Source: CADEED01 sp046733635 (lineage in GTDB: Bacteria > Pseudomonadota > Gammaproteobacteria > Steroidobacterales > Steroidobacteraceae). From it: a stretch of DNA of 5,360 nt. Below the pieces are notes generated by a model. That model was not told where the DNA came from. It made no database searches and saw nothing but the letters and a program-made list of their open reading frames with translations. The stretch spans positions 1 to 5,360 of the forward strand of contig JBKPPO010000262.1 in NCBI GenBank assembly GCA_046733635.1, in the 5' to 3' direction. The translations under genes were made by a program, and so were the position numbers. This document shows positions 1 through 5,360 of this stretch, one piece after another (the stretch's first letter is position 1; each line of letters opens with the position of its first letter).

Positions 1-45
1 GTGGGCATCATCGGCGTGCTCATACTCGAGGCCATGCTGTTCTGA
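1..45 (+). CDS. 3' end of an upstream gene, hydrophobic C-terminus (partial)
   Basis: The frame starting at base 1 reads VGIIGVLILEAMLF and stops at TGA 43-45. Thirteen of the 14 codons end in G or C, which is the coding signature of the other genes here; the other two frames read poorly. The hydrophobic stretch suggests the end of a membrane protein or a C-terminal anchor. GTG at position 1 is probably an internal valine because the gene enters from the left edge. The product cannot be named from 14 residues. Confidence 0.5.
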   Translation: MGIIGVLILEAMLF

Positions 46-123
46 ATTATGTAGCCTGGACGCCGCCGAGCCCCGCTCGACAGTTAGGCTGCGTGGCGTC
101 GGGAAACCAAAAGGAAGGGGAGC

Positions 124-897
124 ATGAAGAAGACGAAGATCTTCGCGGCAGCGGCCGCACTGGCGATCACGGAGGTGGCGCAGGCCATCCCGGTTTCGTT
201 TGAATTCAGCGGTGCGATCCAGAACGTCACGGTCGAGAACTGGATCGGTCAGCGCGCCACCGGTCAGTTCGTGTTCGACACGGACAACTTCACTTTGCTG
301 CCCACGCCCCTGCCGCAGTACACCTGGACGGACGTATTGCCGTTCGACGCCCGGCCGGCGCCGATAGGCGCAAGCCTCGCGGTGGGCTCGGACTTCATCT
401 CGCTCAATGCCGAGATCGAGACTTACGGCGGCATCCACTTCATCGACAGCTGCCAGGCAACCTGCCTGCCCAACCACATGGAGAGCTGGTCCATCACGGG
501 CAACACGCAGTCGTTCGCGCTGGGATCGCCGACGCCGGCGGCGGGCTATGTGACGTCGAGCCTCTCGTTCCGGTCCAGCACGCCTTTCGACTGGCAGAAC
601 CCGACCAGTTTCGATTTTTTCGATGGCGCCAGCGCCAGACCCGAATCCGTGCTGGCGCTGCCATTACTGCAGCTCACCGGCCATTACACACGCCTCGAGT
701 ACCGATGCCGCGATGTCGTGAGCGAGGATGAGGATCGTTGCATCCCGGTGCAGCAGACCTCGATGTCGTTCGCGGTGGACACCGTCACCCGCACCGTCAT
801 TTCGCAGTCCGTCCCCGAACCCGGCACGCTGGCATTGATGGGCATGGCGCTGTTGGGCGGCGCCGTGATACGCCGACGTCGCTCCGCCAGGAGCTGA
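124..897 (+). CDS. PEP-CTERM sorting domain-containing secreted protein
   Basis: A 257-residue exported protein of unknown function. Residues 1-21 form a signal peptide: a basic MKKTK start, an alanine-rich core and a likely cleavage site after AQA (residues 19-21). The C-terminus is a textbook PEP-CTERM signal: VPEP at 230-233, a hydrophobic segment at about 235-249, then RRRR at 250-253. In this family an exosortase recognises and cleaves the tail during delivery to the cell surface or exopolysaccharide; no exosortase gene is in the window. The body is rich in Thr, Ser and aromatic residues and looks like a beta-sandwich; GQFVFDTDN at 47-55 resembles the early strand motif common in PEP-CTERM proteins. 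Four cysteines (110, 114, 195, 206) could form disulfides. The ATG is supported by a strong purine-rich Shine-Dalgarno region, AAGGAAGGGGAG (111-122), and by the signal peptide starting there. The export and sorting call is firm; the function is unknown. Confidence 0.93.
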   Translation: MKKTKIFAAAAALAITEVAQAIPVSFEFSGAIQNVTVENWIGQRATGQFVFDTDNFTLLPTPLPQYTWTDVLPFDARPAPIGASLAVGSDFISLNAEIETYGGIHFIDSCQATCLPNHMESWSITGNTQSFALGSPTPAAGYVTSSLSFRSSTPFDWQNPTSFDFFDGASARPESVLALPLLQLTGHYTRLEYRCRDVVSEDEDRCIPVQQTSMSFAVDTVTRTVISQSVPEPGTLALMGMALLGGAVIRRRRSARS

Positions 898-909
898 GAC
901 CCGATGCAC

Positions 910-935
910 GCAGGCCACCCGCGCGGGTGGCCTGC
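910..935 (+). terminator. Candidate intrinsic terminator after the PEP-CTERM gene
   Basis: GCAGGCCACCC (910-920) and GGGTGGCCTGC (925-935) are perfect reverse complements, giving an 11-bp GC-rich stem with a 4-base GCGC loop. It begins 13 bases after the TGA of the PEP-CTERM gene. What follows (TATTCGCCCTTA) is only mildly T-rich, so the U-tract is weak. Its position and perfect stem favour a terminator, possibly one that also protects the transcript 3' end. It suggests the downstream kinase has its own promoter, although no convincing -35/-10 pair is visible between 936 and 1021. Confidence 0.7.
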
Positions 936-983
936 TATTCGCCCTTACGGCGATCTCCAGCGCTGCTGCGCCTGCGACCGCGC

Positions 984-1000
984 TCACCGACATTCGGTCA
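984..1000. promoter_or_regulatory. Short dyad upstream of the kinase gene, possible operator or hairpin
   Basis: TCACCGA-CAT-TCGGTCA is a near-perfect inverted repeat: ACCGA (986-990) and TCGGT (994-998) pair exactly, and the outer T-A pair also matches. It lies 21 bases before the kinase ATG, inside the expected 5' leader or promoter. It could be a binding site for a dimeric regulator or a small leader hairpin. A dyad this short can arise by chance, so this is weakly supported. Confidence 0.22.
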
Positions 1001-1010
1001 CATCGCTGGC

Positions 1011-1019
1011 AGGGTGGAG
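1011..1019 (+). promoter_or_regulatory. Ribosome binding site supporting the kinase start
   Basis: AGGGTGGAG precedes the ATG at 1022: AGGG is 7 bases upstream and GGAG 2 bases upstream. The kinase frame stays open back to a TGA at 866-868, but this upstream stretch contains no in-frame ATG, GTG or TTG. The site and the lack of alternatives fix the start at 1022. Confidence 0.6.
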
Positions 1020-1021
1020 CG

Positions 1022-2878
1022 ATGCAGGAGGCCCGTCCCAAACACCGGCAGATTCACCCGCTCCGTGATGGATTGCTCGCGGGCGTCTGCACTTTCCTGG
1101 TCTCCGCGGTCGGCCTCACGATCCTGTACCTCAAGGCGCACGACATGCAGGTCGACGCTGCCCGCACGGAACTGCTGCAGCTCGCGCGCGCGACGGCCGC
1201 GCAAATCGACGGCGATCTCCACAAGACGCTCGACTCGCCGGCCAGGGAAGGCAGCCCCGAGCACCTGAAGCTGCTGGACACAATCGCGCGCATGCATCGC
1301 GCCACGCACGACATCTACTACGTGTACTCCGGCGTGTATCGCAACGGCCGCATCTACTGGGTGCTCGACGGCGCGAATCTCTATCGTGTGCCCGGCAACG
1401 ACCTCGCGGTCGCGCCGATCATGACGCTGTACGAGTTGCGTGAAGAAACCTATGAAGCGGCTTATCGCGATGGGGTCGAATACGTCGATGCCGCGCCGCG
1501 ACCCAACGCGGACGGACACAGCTACCTGAGCGCGGCCGCGCCGATACGGGATAGCGCGGGCAACGTCGTCGGCATGTTCGGACTGGATCTCGTCCTCGAC
1601 AACTTCGAAGCGCGCATGGCTGCGATGCGCCGCGTGCTCTACACCGCGCTCGCCGTCGTCGGTCTGTTGTCGATCGCTGCGGGCGGCATCGCGCACCAGA
1701 TGCGCCGGTTCGCCGCGTCGATCGTGCACAAGATGCGCACCGCCCGTGCCGAAGCCGAGCGCAACGCCGAGCGCGCGGAATCCGCGACGCAAGCCCAGGC
1801 GAGATTCCTCGCGATGATGAGTCACGAGATCCGCACGCCGATGAACGGCATGCTGGGCGTGGCCGATCTGCTGCGGAACATGTCGCCCGATCCCTCGCAG
1901 AAGAAGCTGCTCGACATCCTCGCGGGCAGCGGCGACTCCCTGCTGCGGATCATCAACGACATCCTCGACTTCTCGAAGATCGAGGCCGACCACCTCGAGC
2001 TGCATCCTCAGCCTTTCGAGCCGCGGCTGCTGTTCGACGAGATCGAAGCGCTGCTCGGCGCGCAGGCCCGAGGCAAGCCGGTGCGATTGATCGTCGACGT
2101 GGATGCGCGGCTGCCGCAGACACTGCACGGCGACCGCCAGCGCCTCGCGCAGGTGCTGCTGAACCTCGGCAGCAACGCGATCAAGTTCACCGACCAGGGT
2201 GAGGTACGAATGGTCGTGTGCTGCCCCGCCGTCGCGGATAACCGTGCGCAGCTCGAGATCAGTGTGAGTGACACGGGCATCGGCATGTCTGCGGAGGCAC
2301 GCGAGCGACTGTTCCTGCCTTTCACGCAGCTCGCCGAGGGCCGCCGTGAAGGCGGCACGGGCCTGGGCCTCGTGATCTCGCAGAGACTGGTGAAGCTCAT
2401 GGGCGGAGAGATCCGCGTGGCGAGCGAGCCGGGCAAGGGCTCGACGTTCTCATTCGCACTGGAGATGGCGCTGGCCGAGATGCCCTCACTACCCGCGGGT
2501 CCGCGCACGAGCCACAGCGAACAGATGTTCGTGCTCGTGGCCGAAGACAACGCCGTGAATCAGACCATCATCCAGGCCATGCTCAAGCAGCTCGGACACC
2601 GCAGCGCCATCGCCGCGAACGGGCGCGAGGCACTGCAACTGCTGTCGGAGCAGACGTTCGACGTGGTGCTCATGGACTGCAACATGCCCGTGCTCGATGG
2701 TCTCGAGACCACGCGCCGCCTGCGCGACGGCGAAGTCGGCGCCATGTCGGCTGCCGTGCCGGTGATCGCGTTGACCGCGAACGCCATGGACAGCGATCGC
2801 GATCAATGCCTCGCCGCGGGCATGAACGAGTTCCTGTCGAAACCCGTGAGCATCGCGGCGTTGCGCGCGGCGGTCTGA
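1022..2878 (+). CDS. Hybrid sensor histidine kinase (Cache-like sensor, HisKA, HATPase_c, receiver)
   Basis: A 618-residue inner-membrane hybrid kinase that should autophosphorylate on His and pass the phosphate to its own receiver. Transmembrane segments at about 18-38 and 205-223 enclose a periplasmic sensor (about 39-203). That sensor ends in a PDC/Cache-like pattern, AAPIRDSAGNVVGMFGLDL (172-190). A charged, probably coiled-coil linker (about 235-261) leads to the H-box MMSHEIRTPMNG with His268. The ATPase domain has the N-box NLGSNAIKF (381-389), G1 DTGIG (417-421), F-box FLPF (431-434) and G2 GGTGLGL (444-450). The receiver (about 502-618) has acidic E508/D509, phospho-acceptor D552 in LMDCNMP, T585 and K607. 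All key residues are intact. There is no HAMP, no cytoplasmic PAS and no C-terminal HPt, so onward relay needs a separate HPt protein. No cognate regulator is adjacent, making it an orphan here. It resembles BarA-type kinases in layout, but the sensor differs and the ligand is unknown. Confidence 0.96.
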   Translation: MQEARPKHRQIHPLRDGLLAGVCTFLVSAVGLTILYLKAHDMQVDAARTELLQLARATAAQIDGDLHKTLDSPAREGSPEHLKLLDTIARMHRATHDIYYVYSGVYRNGRIYWVLDGANLYRVPGNDLAVAPIMTLYELREETYEAAYRDGVEYVDAAPRPNADGHSYLSAAAPIRDSAGNVVGMFGLDLVLDNFEARMAAMRRVLYTALAVVGLLSIAAGGIAHQMRRFAASIVHKMRTARAEAERNAERAESATQAQARFLAMMSHEIRTPMNGMLGVADLLRNMSPDPSQKKLLDILAGSGDSLLRIINDILDFSKIEADHLELHPQPFEPRLLFDEIEALLGAQARGKPVRLIVDVDARLPQTLHGDRQRLAQVLLNLGSNAIKFTDQGEVRMVVCCPAVADNRAQLEISVSDTGIGMSAEARERLFLPFTQLAEGRREGGTGLGLVISQRLVKLMGGEIRVASEPGKGSTFSFALEMALAEMPSLPAGPRTSHSEQMFVLVAEDNAVNQTIIQAMLKQLGHRSAIAANGREALQLLSEQTFDVVLMDCNMPVLDGLETTRRLRDGEVGAMSAAVPVIALTANAMDSDRDQCLAAGMNEFLSKPVSIAALRAAV

Positions 2879-2882
2879 CGAT

Positions 2883-2903
2883 CCGGGCCTCAGAGAGGCG
2901 CGG
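2883..2903. terminator. Weak hairpin between convergent genes
   Basis: CCG-G-GCCTC-AGA-GAGGC-G-CGG forms a 5-bp stem (2887-2891 with 2895-2899), extended by three more pairs past one mismatch. It starts 4 bases after the kinase stop and sits where a shared terminator for the convergent transcripts would be expected. There is no T-tract on either strand, and it overlaps the end of the minus-strand tail segment (stop at 2892-2890), so this is a tentative call. Confidence 0.3.
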
Positions 2904-3033
2904 TCCGCATCGCGAACCGGCGCCACGTTCCCAGCGCTGCCAGCGCGCCCAGCAACCACCAGTCGAAGCGGCCACCGCCAGCACTTCCACCTCTTTGCGG
3001 AGGCGCGGGGACGGCCGGCGCGGCGTTGACCAC
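2890..3033 (-). pseudogene. Orphan GlyGly-CTERM-like sorting tail (47 codons, possible gene remnant)
   Basis: Read on the minus strand from GTG 3033-3031 to TGA 2892-2890, this encodes 47 residues laid out like a complete C-terminal sorting tail. It has a Pro/Ala linker (APAVPAPPQR, 5-14), a glycine-rich stretch (GGSAGGG, 15-21), a hydrophobic segment (about 24-36, DWWLLGALAALGT) and a basic end (WRR, 37-39). GlyGly-CTERM tails, handled by rhombosortase-type intramembrane proteases, follow this order. No protein body precedes it: the reductase ends at 3042 in a different frame, and further upstream this frame only shadows the reductase. No slippery heptamer is visible for a -1 shift. It may be the leftover 3' end of a deleted secreted-protein gene, a small membrane protein starting at GTG, or chance in GC-rich DNA. 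The feature order makes chance less attractive, but the call stays uncertain. Confidence 0.35.
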
Positions 3034-3041
3034 GGCCCGAA

Positions 3042-4028
3042 CTACTTGAGGATGGCTTCGATGGCCCCCAACTCGGCGGCCGAGAACGCGAGATTGTCCA
3101 ACGCCCCCACCGCCTCCTCCACGTGCGCCACCTTGCTGGCGCCGATCAGCGAGGACGACACCTGCTTGTGCCGCAGCGTCCAGGCCACGGCCATCTGCGC
3201 CAGTGACTGACCGCGCGCCTTCGCGAGCTCGTTGAGCTTCTTGACCTTCTCCACCTTGGCCGGCGTGATGGCGTCCGCGTCCAGCGAGGTGTGTTTGGAG
3301 GCACGGGAGCCCTCCGGAATTCCGTTGAGGTATTTGCTCGAGAGCAGGCCCTGCGCGAGCGGCGAGAACACGATGCTGCCCATGCCCTCTTCCTGGAGGG
3401 TGTCGAGCAGGCCGTCTTCGATCCAGCGGTTGAACATGGAGTAGCTGGGCTGATGGATCAGGCAGGGCGTGCCGAGATCGCGCAGGATCTTCGCGGCGCG
3501 GGCCGTCTGTTCGGGGTTGTAGCTCGAGATGCCGGCGTACAACGCGCGGCCCGACCGCACGATGAAATCGAGGGCGCCCATCGTCTCTTCCAGCGGCGTC
3601 TCCGGGTCGAAGCGATGACTGTAGAAGATGTCGACGTATTGCAGGCCCATGCGCTTCAGCGACTGATCGCAGCTCGCGACGAGATACTTGCGCGAGCCCC
3701 ACTCGCCATACGGGCCGGGCCACATCAGGTAGCCGGCCTTCGAGGAGATGATCAGCTCGTCACGGTAAGGATGGAAATCCTTCTTCATGAGCAGGCCGAA
3801 GTTTTCTTCCGCGGAGCCCGGCGACGGACCGTAGTTGTTAGCCAGATCGAAGTGGTTGATGCCGAGATCGAACGCGCGGCGCGCGATGTTGCGGCCGTTC
3901 TGGAACACGTCGACGTCGCCGAAGTTGTGCCAGAAGCCGAGCGACACGGCCGGCAGGCGCACGCCGCTGCGGCCGACGCGGTTGTATTTCATGGACTGGT
4001 AACGCGCATCGGCGGCGAGATATTGCAT
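3042..4028 (-). CDS. yghZ: YghZ-like aldo/keto reductase (L-glyceraldehyde 3-phosphate reductase family)
   Basis: A 328-residue cytosolic NADPH-dependent oxidoreductase of the AKR14/YghZ type. In E. coli, YghZ reduces L-glyceraldehyde 3-phosphate and other aldehydes such as methylglyoxal. The catalytic tetrad is intact: D61 and Y66 in FDLANNYGPSPGSAEENFG, K97 in IISSKAGY, and H138 in DIFYSHR. MWPGPYG (102-108), LIHQPSY (190-196), FSPLAQGLLSSKYLNGIP (221-238) and the cofactor-binding LIGASK (294-299) all closely match YghZ as I recall it. The start at 4028 is preferred over Met13 because the first 12 residues also resemble the YghZ N-terminus (ADARYQSM against NPERYGQM). The C-terminus stops at IEAILK, roughly 15 residues short of E. 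coli YghZ. The gene begins 9 bases after the propeller gene's stop; a weak AGAGA (4039-4035) overlaps that stop, suggesting coupled translation. The family is secure; the physiological substrate here is inferred. Confidence 0.93.
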   Translation of the reverse strand: MQYLAADARYQSMKYNRVGRSGVRLPAVSLGFWHNFGDVDVFQNGRNIARRAFDLGINHFDLANNYGPSPGSAEENFGLLMKKDFHPYRDELIISSKAGYLMWPGPYGEWGSRKYLVASCDQSLKRMGLQYVDIFYSHRFDPETPLEETMGALDFIVRSGRALYAGISSYNPEQTARAAKILRDLGTPCLIHQPSYSMFNRWIEDGLLDTLQEEGMGSIVFSPLAQGLLSSKYLNGIPEGSRASKHTSLDADAITPAKVEKVKKLNELAKARGQSLAQMAVAWTLRHKQVSSSLIGASKVAHVEEAVGALDNLAFSAAELGAIEAILK

Positions 4029-4037
4029 GAGCGGTCT

Positions 4038-5360
4038 CTAGGTCTTTCGGCGGGCGCGTAACATCGCGGACGCGGCCAGCAAAATCAATAGCGCGGGATC
4101 CGCAGCGCCACCACCACCGCCCCCGCCGCCTTGCGCGGGTGGAGTGGGATTCGGATTCGACGAAGGTGGCGGTATCACGGGCGGTGGCAGCGTCTCGTTC
4201 CGCCGCAGCAGGAACATGCCGTTCTCGATGTCGCTGACGAGCAGCGTGCCCGACGGCAGGAATGGATAGACGCCCCAGGCGCCATCGGTGCCGGCGGTAT
4301 TGGCCGATGGAGACAAATACGTGTCGAACGAGCCAATCTCGGTGAGCGCGCGAGGATTGCTGAGGTCGAAGATCACGAGGCCGCGCTTGTAGTGCGAGAC
4401 GTAGTAGCGGTTGCCGACGGTATAGCCGTTGTGATCCGTGGTCGTGGTGACGCCCGTATGCGAAGTGACAATCGAAGGCGCGCGCAAGTCGCCCACGTCG
4501 AGCGTGTAGATCTGCGTGTTGTGGCCACGGCGCAGCTCATCCAGTTCGTCGTGCACGACGATATAGCGCTGATCTTCCGTCGGCCAACCCGAGTGCACGT
4601 AGGTGGCGGTCGGGTAGGTCGTGCTGCTGAGACGCACGGGCACGGACTTGTTCGTGACGTCCCAGAGATCCACGGTGTTTTCATTGAAGTCGACGAGCAC
4701 CTCGCAGGGGTTGTGTCCATTCGCGCACTGCGTGGTGCGGTTGTCCGTGATCAGCATCGATACGGAATCGTGCATGTAGCCCGTGCCCGCCGGCGGCGGC
4801 GTGACGAGCGCCGGCACCGTGGGATCGGTCAGATCGTAGATGCGGTAGGCGCCGCCGCCGATGCTGGCGCCCGCTATATAAAGGAATGGCTGCCGGCCGG
4901 TCAGCGCCACGTTGGTGGCGTAGTCGATGTTGGAGATGTAGAGCGTGTGGGAGCTGCTGAAGTCGGGCAGCGTGTTCGCGAGCGAGATGCTCGCAGGTAG
5001 ATTGGAGAGGTCGATGATCTGCAGACCGCTGCCCGGCGCTTCCGTCGTCACGTAGGCGTAGGCGCGATGCGTGCCATCACCCTGCCTCACCTGCAGCGCT
5101 TTCACCTCGCGCCACAGCGAGGGATTGCCCGGCACGTTGCCGACGAGCACGGGCGTGGCCGCCATGGTCACGTCGTATACCGCGGTGCCATTGCGATGAC
5201 CCAGGATGGCGTACTCGCGATTGTCGTCCGCATCGACGAAGCCCCATATCTCGCTGGCGCTGGTCGGCGCGGTCGGGATCTCCTGCAATTGCACCTGCGC
5301 CAGGTAGTCGATGTTGTGGCACGGAAACGCGCCGGCGAAGCCCGCCGCGCAGCTCGTGGG
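4038..5360 (-). CDS. Choice-of-anchor B family beta-propeller protein, GlyGly-CTERM-like tail (5' partial)
   Basis: A secreted or surface protein of unknown function running off the right edge; 440 codons are visible. GTG at 5294 is not the start: upstream codons continue as AAGFAGAFPCHNIDYLAQ, the conserved opening of this family, so the signal peptide and true start lie beyond 5360. Counting from that GTG, LVIVD-like propeller repeats occur at 36-51 (NGTAVYDVTMAATPVL), 89-97, 150-163, 207-220, 260-275 and 304-320. Family-typical motifs include EIWGFVDADDNREYAILG (15-32), MHDSVSM (174-180), HSGWPTEDQRYIVVHDELDE (234-253), DHNGY (287-291) and WGVYPFLPSGTLLVSDIENG (340-359). After a proline-rich linker (370-387) comes an eight-glycine run (389-396, bases 4130-4107), a hydrophobic segment (399-412) and basic RARRKT. 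That resembles a GlyGly-CTERM sorting signal. Members of this family carry different anchors in different species, hence the name. It is followed closely by the aldo/keto reductase. Its promoter lies outside the window. Confidence 0.9.
   Translation of the reverse strand, partial: PTSCAAGFAGAFPCHNIDYLAQVQLQEIPTAPTSASEIWGFVDADDNREYAILGHRNGTAVYDVTMAATPVLVGNVPGNPSLWREVKALQVRQGDGTHRAYAYVTTEAPGSGLQIIDLSNLPASISLANTLPDFSSSHTLYISNIDYATNVALTGRQPFLYIAGASIGGGAYRIYDLTDPTVPALVTPPPAGTGYMHDSVSMLITDNRTTQCANGHNPCEVLVDFNENTVDLWDVTNKSVPVRLSSTTYPTATYVHSGWPTEDQRYIVVHDELDELRRGHNTQIYTLDVGDLRAPSIVTSHTGVTTTTDHNGYTVGNRYYVSHYKRGLVIFDLSNPRALTEIGSFDTYLSPSANTAGTDGAWGVYPFLPSGTLLVSDIENGMFLLRRNETLPPPVIPPPSSNPNPTPPAQGGGGGGGGAADPALLILLAASAMLRARRKT

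Noticed and set aside
67..79. Small hairpin CGAGC-CCC-GCTCG between the partial first gene and the PEP-CTERM gene, as a terminator
   Set aside because: It has only a 5-bp stem and no T-tract, too weak to call.
46..123. Promoter for the PEP-CTERM gene
   Set aside because: TCGACA (77-82) resembles a -35 box, but no acceptable -10 lies 16-18 bases downstream, so no promoter can be placed.
932..1021. Signal-peptide-like reading (LLFALTAISSAAAPATA) in the kinase frame just upstream of its ATG
   Set aside because: The only possible start is a CTG inside the terminator stem. The kinase already has its own N-terminal membrane segment and a ribosome site at 1011-1019. Alanine-rich readings are common in GC-rich DNA.
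998..2128. A 376-codon open frame on the minus strand opposite the kinase
   Set aside because: It mirrors the kinase coding region. The translation is rich in Arg, His and Val with no recognisable domain, as expected of the antisense of a GC-rich gene with intact HisKA/HATPase motifs.
3291..4061. A 256-codon plus-strand open frame opposite the aldo/keto reductase
   Set aside because: The minus-strand product is a clear YghZ homologue with all four catalytic residues; the plus-strand reading is a low-complexity shadow.
4107..4130. GC-rich triplet run as a tandem repeat element
   Set aside because: It is the coding sequence for the eight-glycine linker of the propeller protein's sorting tail, using mixed GGC, GGT and GGG codons, not an independent repeat.
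4131..5000. A 289-codon plus-strand open frame opposite the propeller gene
   Set aside because: It is dominated by Arg, Val, Gly and Ala and lacks any motif, while the opposite strand has conserved choice-of-anchor B motifs throughout.

Overview
This is a 5.36 kb chromosomal-looking stretch of GC-rich DNA from a Gram-negative bacterium. Exosortase-type (PEP-CTERM) and glycine-rich (GlyGly-CTERM-like) C-terminal sorting tails occur together with a membrane-bound hybrid histidine kinase. That mix fits a gammaproteobacterium of the Xanthomonadales/Steroidobacter kind, but the lineage is inferred from gene style only. No tRNA, rRNA, CRISPR, insertion sequence or phage gene was seen.

Plus strand, left half. 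Positions 1-45 hold the last 14 codons of a gene entering from the left, with a hydrophobic C-terminus. A secreted PEP-CTERM protein of unknown function follows (124-897). A perfect 11-bp hairpin (910-935) probably ends its transcript. The next gene (1022-2878) is an inner-membrane hybrid sensor kinase with a Cache-like periplasmic sensor, HisKA, HATPase and a C-terminal receiver. It has no HPt domain and no partner regulator in the window.

Minus strand, right half. A choice-of-anchor B family beta-propeller protein enters from the right edge (5360 down to 4038, 5' end missing) and ends in an eight-glycine linker, a hydrophobic stretch and a basic tail. Nine bases after its stop codon begins a YghZ-like aldo/keto reductase (4028-3042) whose four catalytic residues are all present. 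The two look co-transcribed and perhaps translationally coupled. The kinase and this pair converge.

The 163-bp convergent gap (2879-3041) is not empty. On the minus strand, just past the reductase stop, it encodes a 47-residue segment (3033-2890) that looks like a GlyGly-CTERM sorting tail with no protein body. It may be a gene remnant, a small membrane protein, or chance. This is the oddest item in the window.

Taken together, the region holds two surface or secreted proteins with different sorting tails, a membrane sensor kinase and a cytosolic NADPH-dependent reductase. No known pathway links them, and the sequence does not show a recognisable new system.
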